64,000 nucleotides of DNA from Croceibacterium segetis (GCF_011320115.1 NZ_JAANOZ010000001.1:124001-188000); one strand, 5' to 3'. Counted from the first letter of the stretch, positions 53,915-63,061 are shown. Made by a program: numbers and translations. The notes: generated by a model from the sequence alone, not told the origin.

Positions 53915-55189
53915 CTAGCGCCAGCTGTCGAGCCACATCCAGTGGGCGAACGACTGCGGGCTGGCGAGTCGCGCCGCTGACAGGATCGGGTAGAAGCCCG
54001 CGAACAGCGCGAGGCTCGCCGCTAGAACGGCCAGCGCGATCTTCCGCCATCCGCTGCGCCACAGGGAATCGAGCGCGAGCGCGAGCATTCCCATCAGGAA
54101 GGTCCCCGGCAGCAGGTAATGGTAATAGAACTGCACCGGCTTGCCGGCGAGGATCCACGCGCCGAGCGAGACGAGATAGAGGATCACCAGCGCCGCCGCG
54201 TCTCGCCGGCCTTCGCCGAACCCGTAAACCCCCGCCCAGACCAGCGCGAGGAGGCCGAGCAGCATCGTCAGCGGATTGCCGACCAGCAGGATGCCGCGCT
54301 GCGCGCCGTCGACGTTCTCATAGAGGAACCAGATCGCCCGCCAGTCGACGATCCACTGGTACCACACGCTCTGGTAGGGATGCGGCTTGACCACCGAATC
54401 CTGCAGGTGGATCATCTCGCGGTGCAGCGCGACCAGCCCGGTCGGCGCGAGCGGATCGTGGGCGTAGAACATGGCCGGGACGAAGGTCAGCGCATAGATC
54501 GCCAGCGGCACCAGGCCCAGCCACAGCGCCGCTTCCCAGATCGTGATTCCCGCCACCGGCGCCCCGCGGCCGCTGGTGAAGCCGCGCCAGCCGCTCTCGC
54601 GCAGGCGGACGGCGGCGAACGCGATGCCCGGCAGCACCGCCAGCGGCACCGCGCTCCATTTGGCCGCCATCGCCAGGCCGAGCGCCATCCCCGCGATCGC
54701 CAGCCGCCGCCGCCCGGTCTCGTTCTCGCGCAGCGCCCCGGCGAAGGCCCACAGGGCGACGAGCACGAGGCTGGCCATGAACACGTCGAGCATGGCGATG
54801 CGGCTCATCACGAACCACATGAAATCGCTCGCCAGCAGCAGGCCGCCGGCGATCGAGGCAAAGCGCGAGCAGCTGGCGAACCACAGCGCGCGCATCGCGG
54901 CGAACAGGCCGAGCGTGCCGAACAGCAGCGGCATGATCCGCCAGCCCAGCGGGTTGTCGCCCAATAGCCGCAATCCCAGCCCGATCAGCTCCTTGCCGAG
55001 CAGCGGATGCTCGACGTTGACCGGGCGTGACAGCGCCATCAGCGTGCGCGCGGCGGGCAGGTAGTGGACTTCGTCGAAGAACGGCTTGGAGGGGATCGTC
55101 AGGCGGATCGCCGCGAGCACGAGGAAGGCCAGCGCGATGGCCAGGTTCCAGGCGAGCGGATCGCGCGGGTGATCGGGCGCCTGGCTCAT
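53915..55189 (-). CDS. GT39/PMT-type polyprenyl-phosphate-dependent glycosyltransferase
   Basis: The 424-residue membrane protein has about ten transmembrane helices. The catalytic loop F-F-D-E-V-H-Y-L-P-A-A lies near residues 37-47, with the acidic pair D-E expected in GT39/GT-C enzymes, and P-L-L-G-K-E follows. It should transfer a sugar from a polyprenyl phosphate to a protein or lipid, as in protein O-mannosyltransferases. The GT2-GtrA protein could supply its donor. It is divergent from metZ across 78 bp. Confidence 0.9.
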   Translation of the reverse strand: MSQAPDHPRDPLAWNLAIALAFLVLAAIRLTIPSKPFFDEVHYLPAARTLMALSRPVNVEHPLLGKELIGLGLRLLGDNPLGWRIMPLLFGTLGLFAAMRALWFASCSRFASIAGGLLLASDFMWFVMSRIAMLDVFMASLVLVALWAFAGALRENETGRRRLAIAGMALGLAMAAKWSAVPLAVLPGIAFAAVRLRESGWRGFTSGRGAPVAGITIWEAALWLGLVPLAIYALTFVPAMFYAHDPLAPTGLVALHREMIHLQDSVVKPHPYQSVWYQWIVDWRAIWFLYENVDGAQRGILLVGNPLTMLLGLLALVWAGVYGFGEGRRDAAALVILYLVSLGAWILAGKPVQFYYHYLLPGTFLMGMLALALDSLWRSGWRKIALAVLAASLALFAGFYPILSAARLASPQSFAHWMWLDSWR

Positions 55190-55192
55190 CGG

Positions 55193-55204
55193 TAACGATC
55201 GTTA
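55193..55204. repeat. 12-bp palindrome TAACGATCGTTA, copy 2
   Basis: This is an identical copy of the palindrome at 8523, here directly upstream of the GT39 start in the spacer shared with metZ. Confidence 0.45.
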
Positions 55205-55267
55205 TCGCGCGGCGGGAGAGGGAGCAAGGTCGCGCTTGCCCCTCGTTCCCTGCCGACCTATCGAGCC

Positions 55268-56479
55268 ATGGCGATGAAGAAGACCACCGGAACCGACCGC
55301 TCGATCACCTCCAAATGGCGCCCCGCCACGCGCGCCGTGCGCGCCGGGACCTGGCGCAGCGAGCAGGGCGAGACCAGCGAGGCGCTGTTCCTGACCTCGG
55401 GCTATGCCTACGATTCCGCCGAGACCGCCGCGGCGCGGTTCCGCGGCGAAGACCCGGGCATGACTTACTCGCGGTTGCAGAACCCGACCGTGGCGATGCT
55501 CGAGGAACGGATCGCGTCGATGGAAGGCGCGGAAGCGTGCCGCGTGCAGTCGAGCGGCATGGCGGCGATGACCGTCGCCCTGCTGTGCCAGCTGAGCCAG
55601 GGCGACCACGTCGTCGCCGGGCGCGCGGCCTTCGGCTCGTGCCGCTGGCTGGTCGACCAGCTCATGCCGCGCTTCGGCATCGAATCCACCACCATCGACG
55701 CGCGCGACAACCAGGCGTGGGTCGACGCGATCCGGCCGAACACCAAGGTGTTCTTCTTCGAGACCCCGGCCAATCCGACGATGGACGTGGTCGACATGAC
55801 ATTCGTCTGCGGCCTCGCCCGCGAGCGCGGCATCACCAGCGTGGTCGACAACGCCTTCGCCACCCCGGCGCTGCAGCGGCCGATGGAATTCGGCGCCGAC
55901 GTCGTCGCCTATTCGGCTACCAAGCTGATGGACGGGCAGGGCAGGGTGCTCGCCGGCGCGGTTTGCGGCACGAGCGACTTCATCAACAACAAGCTGCTGG
56001 CGATGCAGCGGCACACCGGGCCGAACCTGTCGCCGTTCAACGCCTGGGTCGTGCTCAAGGGGCTCGAGACGCTCGACCTGCGCGCCCACCGCCAGAGCGA
56101 GAACGCGCTCAGGGTCGGCCGCTTCCTCGAAGGCCGGGTGCCGAAGATCAACTTCCCGGCGCTGCCGAGTCACCCGCAGCACGACCTGGCGATGAAACAG
56201 ATGGACGCGGCGGGGCCGATCTTCTCGTTCGAGGTCGAAGGGCGCGAGCAGGCCTTCGCCGTGCTCAACGCGCTCGAGCTGATCGATATTTCCAACAACA
56301 TCGGCGATGCCCGCTCGCTGATGTGCCACAACGCCTCCACCACCCACTATTCGGTGAGCGCGGAGGCGCGCGCCGAGATGGGCGTCTCCGAGGGCATGCT
56401 GCGCCTGAACGTCGGCCTCGAAGACCCGCAGGACGTGATCGACGACCTCGACCAGGCCCTGACCAGGGCCGGGCTTTGA
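55268..56479 (+). CDS. metZ: O-succinylhomoserine sulfhydrylase (MetZ), trans-sulfuration PLP enzyme
   Basis: The 403-residue Cys/Met-metabolism PLP enzyme forms homocysteine from O-succinylhomoserine and sulfide. The PLP lysine K219 is in A-Y-S-A-T-K-L-M-D-G-Q-G-R. The P-A-N-P-T-M-D-V-V-D and final R-L-N-V-G-L-E-D motifs agree with MetZ. The first M-A-M offers two starts two codons apart. The 78-bp upstream spacer is too short for a SAM riboswitch that I recognise. It ends about 105 bp before the second HRXXN kinase. Confidence 0.93.
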   Translation: MAMKKTTGTDRSITSKWRPATRAVRAGTWRSEQGETSEALFLTSGYAYDSAETAAARFRGEDPGMTYSRLQNPTVAMLEERIASMEGAEACRVQSSGMAAMTVALLCQLSQGDHVVAGRAAFGSCRWLVDQLMPRFGIESTTIDARDNQAWVDAIRPNTKVFFFETPANPTMDVVDMTFVCGLARERGITSVVDNAFATPALQRPMEFGADVVAYSATKLMDGQGRVLAGAVCGTSDFINNKLLAMQRHTGPNLSPFNAWVVLKGLETLDLRAHRQSENALRVGRFLEGRVPKINFPALPSHPQHDLAMKQMDAAGPIFSFEVEGREQAFAVLNALELIDISNNIGDARSLMCHNASTTHYSVSAEARAEMGVSEGMLRLNVGLEDPQDVIDDLDQALTRAGL

Positions 56480-56496
56480 CCGAGTCCGGCGCGCGG

Positions 56497-56533
56497 GGAA
56501 CCGCCGCACCGTTCGCTGCGTTAACTATCGAAT
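56497..56533 (+). promoter_or_regulatory. EcfG-type promoter of the second HRXXN kinase
   Basis: GGAAC at 56497-56501 is followed after 17 bp by CGTTAAC (56519-56525), a full match to the GGAAC-N16/17-CGTT consensus of EcfG general-stress promoters. The TTAACTATCGAAT that includes it is shared with the kinase at 36.4 kb. Confidence 0.65.
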
Positions 56534-56585
56534 CCACCACGGGGGCGATTCGCGGGGCATCCCTGCGGCTGGGCGAAACATCTGA

Positions 56586-57938
56586 ATGACGGAACTCCGC
56601 GATTTCTACGCCGCGCTCGTCGAATCGTGCGACGATGCGATCGTGGCCAAGAACACCGACGGGATCGTGATCGCCTGGAATCCGGCGGCGCAGCGGTTGT
56701 TCGGCTGGACTTCCGAAGAAATGGTCGGCGGCTCGATCCGCCGCCTGCTGCCGCCGGACCGGCAGGAAGAAGAGGACCAGATCCTCGCCCGCATCCGCGC
56801 CGGCGAGCGGGTGCCGCCGTTCTACACCAAGCGCCTGCACAAGGACGGCCACTTGCTCGACGTGCAGGTCAGCGTCTCCCCGGTGCGCGACGCCAGCGGT
56901 ACGATCATCGGCGCCAGCAAGCTCGCCCGCGACGTCGGCGAATACTTGCGCGTGCAGGAGGCGGTGCGCGAAAGCGAAGAGCGCTTCCGCACGCTGGCCG
57001 AGAACATCAGCCAGTTCGCCTGGATGGCCGAGCCCAACGGCCACATCTTCTGGTTCAACAAGCGCTGGTACGAATTCACCGGCCTTACCGACGAAGAAAC
57101 GATGGACCAGAGAAGGCGAAAGGTCGTTCACCCGGATTACCGCAAGCGCGTGGTCGCCACTTACCTCGCCGCGATCGCGGCGGGCGAGGACTACGAAGAC
57201 ACCTTCCCGATGCGCGGCAAGGATGGCGAGTACTGCTGGTTTCTCTCGCGCGCCAAACCGATCCGCAACGGGACCGGCGAGATCGTCCGCTGGTTCGGCA
57301 CCAACACCGACATCACCCAGCAGCGCGAGCAGGCCGAGCAGATCCGTCTGCTGCTGATGGAGGTCAACCACCGCTCGAAGAACATGCTGACCACGATCCA
57401 GGCGCTCGCCCGCCGCAGCGCGCCCGGCGAAGAAGGCTTCCTCGCCCGTTTCGAAGACCGCGTGCAGAGCCTGGCAATCAACCAGGACATCCTCGTCGGC
57501 CGCGAATGGCGCGAGGTCCCGATCGACGAGCTGGTCCAGTTGCAGCTTGCCTTCATCCACGATGCGCCGGGCGAGTTCGTCGTCGGCGGGCCGCCGATCT
57601 CGCTTGCCCCGCGCGCCGCCGAGGTCATCGGCATGGCCATGCACGAGCTGGCGACCAACTCGCTCAAGTACGGTGCGCTTTCGACCGAGGACGGTTCGGT
57701 AGACATCGGCTGGTCGCACCGGCCGGACGGAGCGGGACTGATGCTGTGGTGGCGCGAGAGCGGCGGCCCGGCCGTCGTCAGGCCCCAGCACAGCGGCTTC
57801 GGCACCACGCTGATCCGCGACGTGCCGCAGCACAATCTCGGGGCCGAGGTCACCCTGCACTTCCATCCCGGCGGTGTCTGCTGGGAGCTCATCTGCGATT
57901 CCTCGGCGCTCGCAAAGCCGGTGCCGGTCGACGCCTGA
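56586..57938 (+). CDS. Dual-PAS HWE/HRXXN sensor histidine kinase
   Basis: The 450-residue soluble kinase has two PAS domains (about 8-118 and 130-245). The phospho-acceptor helix carries H262-R-S-K-N and the GHKL ATPase has H353-E-L-A-T-N-S-L-K-Y-G. This HRXXN class includes the kinases that phosphorylate PhyR in sphingomonad general stress. Its EcfG-type promoter would place it under control of the system it feeds. No receiver domain or adjacent regulator is present. It shares domain order with the kinase at 35.4-36.5 kb, with one extra PAS. Confidence 0.93.
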   Translation: MTELRDFYAALVESCDDAIVAKNTDGIVIAWNPAAQRLFGWTSEEMVGGSIRRLLPPDRQEEEDQILARIRAGERVPPFYTKRLHKDGHLLDVQVSVSPVRDASGTIIGASKLARDVGEYLRVQEAVRESEERFRTLAENISQFAWMAEPNGHIFWFNKRWYEFTGLTDEETMDQRRRKVVHPDYRKRVVATYLAAIAAGEDYEDTFPMRGKDGEYCWFLSRAKPIRNGTGEIVRWFGTNTDITQQREQAEQIRLLLMEVNHRSKNMLTTIQALARRSAPGEEGFLARFEDRVQSLAINQDILVGREWREVPIDELVQLQLAFIHDAPGEFVVGGPPISLAPRAAEVIGMAMHELATNSLKYGALSTEDGSVDIGWSHRPDGAGLMLWWRESGGPAVVRPQHSGFGTTLIRDVPQHNLGAEVTLHFHPGGVCWELICDSSALAKPVPVDA

Positions 57939-58008
57939 GGATTACTCCGCCCGATCCGCCGCACATCGATTGCGGCCCGCCGGCAAAGGCGTTACGCTTC
58001 GGCCCGTC

Positions 58009-58419
58009 ATGCTCGATGCCCTCCGCAGCCTGTTCCAGCACACCGCGATGACAGACGGAGTGGCCGTCCACGTCTCGGTGACTTTCATGCCCGAGCAGTC
58101 GCGGATCGAGGCGGGCAAGTGGTTCTGGGTCTATCACATCCGCATCGAGAACGACCGCGACGACACCATCCAGCTGATGACCCGCCACTGGCGCATCACC
58201 GACGCGCGCGGAATGGTCAGCCTGGTCGACGGCGAAGGCGTGGTCGGCGAAATGCCGGTGCTCTCGCCGCGCGAGACCCACGATTACGTTTCCGGCTGCC
58301 CCCTGGCGACTCCGCACGGTTCGATGGAAGGTCACTACACCTTCCGCGACGGCGAAGGCCGGCTGTTCGAGGTGGCGATTCCGTTCTTCCCGCTCGCCGC
58401 GCCCGCCGAAGCGAACTGA
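58009..58419 (+). CDS. apaG: ApaG protein
   Basis: The 136-residue protein has the fibronectin-III-like ApaG fold: V-F/H-V-S-V-T-F near residue 21, W-x-Y-x-I-x-I-E-N, L-x-x-R-H-W-R-I-T-D-A and G-x-V-V-G-E-x-P-V-L. ApaG is linked to Co2+ resistance and hydrolysis-related pathways; its molecular role is unresolved. It is probably co-transcribed with the kinase 70 bp upstream. All conserved blocks are present. Confidence 0.95.
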   Translation: MLDALRSLFQHTAMTDGVAVHVSVTFMPEQSRIEAGKWFWVYHIRIENDRDDTIQLMTRHWRITDARGMVSLVDGEGVVGEMPVLSPRETHDYVSGCPLATPHGSMEGHYTFRDGEGRLFEVAIPFFPLAAPAEAN

Positions 58420-58422
58420 CCT

Positions 58423-59430
58423 CTAGGAAGGCGGCGCTTTGCTCGCCGCCGAACGCCAGGCCTGGGGCGAACTGCCGAAAGCGCCGGCGAACCACCGCGT
58501 GAAGGCGCTCGGCGAGGCATAGCCGAGCAGGCCGGCCACCGAAGTGACCGGCTGGCTCGAGCCCGTCAGGTAGGCCGCGGCGAGCTCCTTGCGCACCTCG
58601 CCCAGCAACTCACCGAAGCGATAGCCTTCGCCATCCAATTGCCGTTGCAGCTTGCGCGGGCTCACGGCCATTTGCGCGGCGACTTGCTCGAGCGTTGCCC
58701 GCCCGTCGGGCAGCAGCGCGGCGATGGCGCGGCGCACGCGTTCGCTGACAGGCTTCGGCCCTGCCGCCACCGACACCAGGCCGAGCAGGCGCTGGGCGTG
58801 CTGCGCCATCGTCTCGTCGGCCAGCGGATTGGGCCTGCGCAGCATGTCGCGCGAGCAGGAGAAGCCGTTGAAGCTGCTGCCGAACTCGACCGGAGCACCA
58901 AAGAACCGCTGCCACGGGAGCCGGTCCCTCGGCGCCTTGCGGGTCAGGTAGACGCGATCGGGCCGCCAGTGTCCGCCCGAGACGCCGACGAGCCCGCGAT
59001 GCGCCACGCCGATCGTCTGATCGACCACCAGCTCCCGGTGGAGGTTCGGTGGCAGGGCGAACCTGACGAGGCAGACGTCGCCGTCCTCTTCCATCGAAAT
59101 GTCGACGATGTCGTTGAAATGGCGCTGGTTGGCGATGCAGGCGCGAATGACCTCGCGCAGGTTCGGCAGGTGCTCGAGCAGCATGCTGATGGGCCCGAGA
59201 TTGGCGAAGTTCCGCCGGCCCGCCGTCAGCAGGGCGAAATCCTCGCGGCCCGTCGCGGCCGCGGACATCTCCAGCAGATCAGCCAGGCGGCCGGCGGGAA
59301 TGCGGTTTTCGGGATCGCTGAGCGCTTCCTCGGCAATGCCGGCGGCCCGCAGCATCGAGTTCCCGTCGAGCCCCAGCGAAGCCGCGACGTCGAGATAGCC
59401 CAGCAGTGAAACCGCGCGAATCAGTTGCAT
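58423..59430 (-). CDS. AraC-family regulator with Arabinose_bd (OruR/ArgR-like) sensor domain
   Basis: The 335-residue protein has an N-terminal effector domain of the Arabinose_bd type (about 15-205) and a C-terminal double helix-turn-helix of about 100 residues. The C-terminal part has V-A-A-Q-M-A-V-S-P-R-K-L-Q-R-Q-L and the second-motif G-Y-A-S-P-S-A-F-T-R-W-F. The start M-Q-L-I-R-A-V-S-L-L-G-Y is the first good one; longer frames lack homologous character. It converges with apaG and is divergent from the winged-helix gene at 59593. The target is unknown. Confidence 0.9.
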   Translation of the reverse strand: MQLIRAVSLLGYLDVAASLGLDGNSMLRAAGIAEEALSDPENRIPAGRLADLLEMSAAATGREDFALLTAGRRNFANLGPISMLLEHLPNLREVIRACIANQRHFNDIVDISMEEDGDVCLVRFALPPNLHRELVVDQTIGVAHRGLVGVSGGHWRPDRVYLTRKAPRDRLPWQRFFGAPVEFGSSFNGFSCSRDMLRRPNPLADETMAQHAQRLLGLVSVAAGPKPVSERVRRAIAALLPDGRATLEQVAAQMAVSPRKLQRQLDGEGYRFGELLGEVRKELAAAYLTGSSQPVTSVAGLLGYASPSAFTRWFAGAFGSSPQAWRSAASKAPPS

Positions 59431-59592
59431 CCCGACTCTCTCCCAGAGCCTGCAATGCGAGCGACCTCCGGGGGCAATTGCACACACTTTGGCGCGAATT
59501 GCAAAGCACGTCGGTTTCGGCGCGACTAAGGCGCGCGTCCGCCCTGCCACGGCCACTCGCCGGCACGGACGAAATTACAGCTCGAGGAATCG

Positions 59593-60105
59593 ATGGTCAA
59601 AAATGCGCTCCCCAGCGCCGGCGATGTCCGCGCGCTTGCTCATCACTTGTTGTCCTGGGCCGAGCATCTGGCGGCCGGGCCACACCTCAACCGCGTCCTC
59701 GCCGATGCCGACCGGCATGAACTGGTCCTGGCGCTGGCGACGGCCGCGCGGGCGATCACCCGCCTCAGGGTGCGGATCTTTCCCGACGTCGGCTTCGCCA
59801 ATCCGGCGTGGGCGATCATGCTCGAAATCTTCATCCGCGAAGCCAATGGCTATCGCGTCTCGCTCGACCAGCTCACCGCCGAAGACGATCTGCCGCAGCT
59901 CACCGCCTATCGCTGTCTCAACCTCCTGATCGACAAGGGCCTCATCGAACGCAGCGAGGGCAAGACCCACAACGACGACGTGTGGCTGTCCCTGACCTTG
60001 CCGGGAAAACGAAAGATGATGGAGTTGCTGCTCGAATCCGCTGAATACGCCCGCCGCCGCTGTGGCGAGGCGGACAGCGCAGTGCAGACGCTGCATTCGC
60101 GCTGA
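59593..60105 (+). CDS. Winged-helix (MarR-like) protein of unknown function
   Basis: The 170-residue protein has an N-terminal helical region and a winged-helix domain around residues 75-150. The latter includes W-A-I-M-L-E-I-F-I-R-E, L-T-A-Y-R-C-L-N-L-L-I-D-K-G-L-I-E-R and a wing. This is the sphingomonad MarR-like hypothetical type. GAGGAAT precedes the ATG. No ligand cysteine or metal motif is obvious. It may be a local repressor, perhaps of the divergent AraC gene. Confidence 0.75.
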   Translation: MVKNALPSAGDVRALAHHLLSWAEHLAAGPHLNRVLADADRHELVLALATAARAITRLRVRIFPDVGFANPAWAIMLEIFIREANGYRVSLDQLTAEDDLPQLTAYRCLNLLIDKGLIERSEGKTHNDDVWLSLTLPGKRKMMELLLESAEYARRRCGEADSAVQTLHSR

Positions 60106-60163
60106 CCCGCCTGGCGGCTGCGCCATTGCCAGTTCCCGGCCGGGACCTTAGAGCGCTCCGGCC

Positions 60164-60955
60164 ATGAAGCGCACGCATCTGCCTCTCAACGCCTTGCGCG
60201 TGTTCGACGCCGCCGCGCGGCACTTGTCGTTTACGCGCGCCGCCGACGAGCTGGCGGTGACCCCGGCGGCGGTCGGGCAGCAGATCCGCGCGCTTGAGGA
60301 CGTGCTCGGGGTGGTGCTGTTCCGCCGCACCAGCAAGGGGCTCGAGCTGACCGACGAGGCCGAGGCCGGGCTCGACCCGCTGCGGGAGGGCTTCCTGCGC
60401 TTCGAGGAAGCGGTGCAGGCGATGCAGGCGGGGCAATCGAGCCACTTCTACACCATCGCCGCCCCGCGCGAGTTCTACGCCCAGTGGCTCGCCGCCCGGC
60501 TCGCCGCGTTCCGCCGCGAGCACCCCGAGGTGCGCTACCAGCTGATCGGCGGCGAGGAGGTCGATTTCACCGAAGCCAACCTCGACGTCGCCGTGCGCCT
60601 GGTCGAAGGGCCGGACGATCTCGAAGGCGTCCAGCTCGCCCCGGCCCAGCGCGTGGTCGTCGCCGCCGAGGGCGCGCCCGATGAATGGGTCGCCTGGCCG
60701 GGAGCGCCGCTCCCCGAAGGCGTCGAGCCGGCGCTGCAGGTCGGCAACGCCGGGCAGGCGCTGGCCAGCGCGCTCGCCGGGCTCGGCAAGGCGATGCTGC
60801 CGCTGCTCCTGTGCGAGGAAGCGCTCGAATCCGGCCGGCTCAAGGTGCTCGAAGGCCCCGAGGAAGGCCGCCGCGCCTACTGGCTGATCGCCCCGCGCCC
60901 GCAATGGCGGCAGAAGAAGGTCAAGGCGCTGGTCGAGTTCCTCGCCGGCGAATGA
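60164..60955 (+). CDS. LysR-family regulator (GcvA-like), short effector domain
   Basis: The 263-residue protein opens L-P-L-N-A-L-R-V-F-D-A-A-A-R-H-L-S-F-T-R-A-A, the GcvA-type helix-turn-helix. It then has a reduced effector-binding domain, about 35 residues shorter than usual. It follows the winged-helix gene by 58 bp on the same strand. In GcvA-like proteins this type often controls beta-lactamase or amino-acid genes; no such gene is adjacent. The short 3' half still ends in an orderly V-K-A-L-V-E-F-L. Confidence 0.88.
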   Translation: MKRTHLPLNALRVFDAAARHLSFTRAADELAVTPAAVGQQIRALEDVLGVVLFRRTSKGLELTDEAEAGLDPLREGFLRFEEAVQAMQAGQSSHFYTIAAPREFYAQWLAARLAAFRREHPEVRYQLIGGEEVDFTEANLDVAVRLVEGPDDLEGVQLAPAQRVVVAAEGAPDEWVAWPGAPLPEGVEPALQVGNAGQALASALAGLGKAMLPLLLCEEALESGRLKVLEGPEEGRRAYWLIAPRPQWRQKKVKALVEFLAGE

Positions 60956-61028
60956 ACCCGCCGCGCGGCTAGGTTCCTCCGTTCACCCCGGCCGCCCAAC
61001 GGCCTGTCTCTTTTACAGGTAATATTAA

Positions 61029-61063
61029 GCCCCGTTGCTATATTGGGCAAAGTCAACAGGGGC
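61029..61063. promoter_or_regulatory. Hairpin-flanked AT-rich leader upstream of the L,D-transpeptidase-like gene
   Basis: GCCCCGTTG pairs with CAAC-A-GGGGC across a 16-nt AT-rich loop that contains TATATT, 36 bp upstream of the ATG at 61099. A short CCTGT/ACAGG hairpin just before it (61003-61019) may end the LysR gene. Promoter or leader role is inferred. Confidence 0.3.
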
Positions 61064-61098
61064 CGGACGGGGCCTCGCCCACAACATACAGGGTCACC

Positions 61099-61761
61099 AT
61101 GATTCTCAACCGACGGCATTTCGTCGCCGCCGCCGCTGCTATGACCGTGAGCGCCTCCAGCGCTCTGCTCGGCCGCTCGACGCCGCTCGCACGCCGCACC
61201 CCCTCTCCGTTGCTGCCGCCGCAAGTCCCGGCCGCCGTTCGCGCCGCCGACGAACCGCCGCTGCTGGCCGAGGCGCGCGCCGCGCTCGATGCGCACGCGC
61301 CCTATCTCGGCCGGCGCGACAAGATCGGCCTGGTCGACTTCTCGCTCGCCTCGCGGGAGCGGCGCTTCTACCTCGTCGACCTCGAGGGCGGGCAGATCGA
61401 GCACATGTGGCTGGTCGCCCACGGCAAGGGCTCGGATCTCACCAACACCGGCTATGTCCAGCGCTTCTCGAACGAGCCCGGCTCGAACGCCAGCTCGCGC
61501 GGGTCGTACGTCACCGCGACGCCTTACTACGGCAAGCACGGCCGCTCGCAGCGCCTGATCGGGCTCGATCCCGACAACAGCGCCGCGCTCGACCGGGCGA
61601 TCGTCATCCACGGGGCGAGCTACGTCGACCCGGCGATGATCGACGCGCGGGGCCGCATCGGCCGCAGCTTCGGCTGCTTCGCGGTCGAGGACTGCGAAGT
61701 GAACCGGGTGATGGGCGCGCTCGGCGAAGGGCGCCTGCTCTACGCCGGCAAGAGCGCCTGA
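61099..61761 (+). CDS. Secreted L,D-transpeptidase-like protein (YkuD_2 family)
   Basis: The 220-residue protein has a Tat/Sec-like N-terminus N-R-R-H-F-V-A-A-A-A-A and a catalytic block H171-G ... S-F-G-C193-F typical of YkuD-related transpeptidases, with H and C about 22 residues apart. It lacks the L,D-transpeptidase lid but fits the murein L,D-transpeptidase catalytic domain family (DUF4344/YkuD_2 type). It probably cross-links or trims peptidoglycan in the periplasm. It converges with the secreted protein at 61763. Confidence 0.87.
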   Translation: MILNRRHFVAAAAAMTVSASSALLGRSTPLARRTPSPLLPPQVPAAVRAADEPPLLAEARAALDAHAPYLGRRDKIGLVDFSLASRERRFYLVDLEGGQIEHMWLVAHGKGSDLTNTGYVQRFSNEPGSNASSRGSYVTATPYYGKHGRSQRLIGLDPDNSAALDRAIVIHGASYVDPAMIDARGRIGRSFGCFAVEDCEVNRVMGALGEGRLLYAGKSA

Positions 61762-61762
61762 G

Positions 61763-63061
61763 TTAACCCTCGCTCTTGGCCGCCGGCGGCGGCGCCGGCG
61801 GGCGCGCTCCCGGAGGCGGGCCGGGCCGGTCGTTGGCCGCCGGATCGTAATCGAACTGCTGGGCGAAGCGGCTGCGCGAATCGTCGGCGCCGGTCTCGGG
61901 CTTGCGCGTGCCGGCGGCGATCTGCGCCCGCTCGGCGCGCGACGACTTGATGTAGCCGCTGACCTGCACGTCGCCTTCGAAGCAGGCGTATTCGAAGAAC
62001 TGGTAGCTGTCGTCGCGGGCCCATTCGAAGCGCGCGGTCCACGGGCGGGTGAAGACCATCGGGTCGTCGTAGGTGATCTGGTAGTCCATCGTGTCGGGGC
62101 CGACCATGGTCAGCCGCTCGACCGTGTGGGCCTTGACGCTGGTCGGGATGGTGTTGAACGGCGGCACGTTCTGCGTCGCCATGTTGAGCGGGGAGGCGGC
62201 GCGCTTCTGGATGTCGTAAGTCACCCCGTCGCCGCTCTTGATGTTGCTCGTCTCGATGACGAAGGTCTTGCCTTCCCAGTGCCCGCGGCCGTTGCCCATC
62301 CACGCCTCGACCTGGCCCGGCCAGGGCTTGGCGTTGCCGATCGGGATGATCCGCGTGCCGAGCATCTCCAGGCTGACGACCATGTAGCCGGGCGACTGGA
62401 AGATGCGGATGCCGTTGTTGTAGCGGAAGGGGAACATCGACGCCGGGAAGCCGCGGGAAACGCAGCGGTCCCAGCTGTCGAAGTCGGCCGGCGAATCGTA
62501 GGCCTGGCCGGGCACCCAGCTCGAGCGGCCGTTCTTCCACAGCTCCTCCGCCCACGGGGTGAGCGGCGGCAGCTGGCCGTCGGCCGGGTCGATCAGCATC
62601 GAGGTGCGGTGGCCGAACTCGGTGCTGGTGACCCAGTTGGCGAGGCCCTGCGTCCCCCCGGCATTCAGGCCCGAGCCCTCGTTCGAAAACTGCGAGTCCG
62701 AGCGCTGGGCGTTGGTCTGGCGGATCTTGAACTCCTCGGGCGTGAGGTAGAACCGGTTGGCCCACTTGGGCGAGCGCTGGAACAGGATCCGCGCGGCGTT
62801 GAGGTTCTCGATCTGCCAGGTATGCGCGAAGTTGTAGTCGCCCCACGAAGTTTTCGGCGGGGTGTAGGTGGTGTCGACCGGCTGCAGCTTGCCGAGATCG
62901 GCCGGGGTCTTCCATTCCTTCGCCGTCACCGGGGCGAGCGGCTTGGCCGGCGGCGGACCCTGTTGCGCATCGAGACCGCCCGCCGGAACGAGCATCATCG
63001 CCGCGGCGGCGAGCGCGGAAGCGGTCACGGCAAGGCGAGTGGAAATGGTGCGACGCGTCAT
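61763..63061 (-). CDS. Large secreted protein of unknown function
   Basis: The 432-residue protein has a signal peptide (about 1-32), then a P/K-rich linker and a beta-rich body. The body carries R-S-S-W-V-P-G, W-M-G-N-G-R-G-H-W-E-G-K-T-F-V-I-E-T and D-S-Y-Q-F-F-E-Y-A-C. The W-x-G-x-T-F/L-V-V-x-T-type block recurs in uncharacterised secreted proteins of acidobacteria and sphingomonads, often beside TonB receptors. A P/A-rich tail ends the chain. No catalytic motif is recognised, and a secreted lipid- or steroid-related role is speculative. Confidence 0.75.
   Translation of the reverse strand: MTRRTISTRLAVTASALAAAAMMLVPAGGLDAQQGPPPAKPLAPVTAKEWKTPADLGKLQPVDTTYTPPKTSWGDYNFAHTWQIENLNAARILFQRSPKWANRFYLTPEEFKIRQTNAQRSDSQFSNEGSGLNAGGTQGLANWVTSTEFGHRTSMLIDPADGQLPPLTPWAEELWKNGRSSWVPGQAYDSPADFDSWDRCVSRGFPASMFPFRYNNGIRIFQSPGYMVVSLEMLGTRIIPIGNAKPWPGQVEAWMGNGRGHWEGKTFVIETSNIKSGDGVTYDIQKRAASPLNMATQNVPPFNTIPTSVKAHTVERLTMVGPDTMDYQITYDDPMVFTRPWTARFEWARDDSYQFFEYACFEGDVQVSGYIKSSRAERAQIAAGTRKPETGADDSRSRFAQQFDYDPAANDRPGPPPGARPPAPPPAAKSEG

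Noticed and set aside
55205-55267. Possible SAM riboswitch upstream of metZ
   Set aside because: The spacer is only 78 bp and I could not place the SAM-I or SAM-II conserved cores; only a short GCAAG/CTTGC stem is visible.
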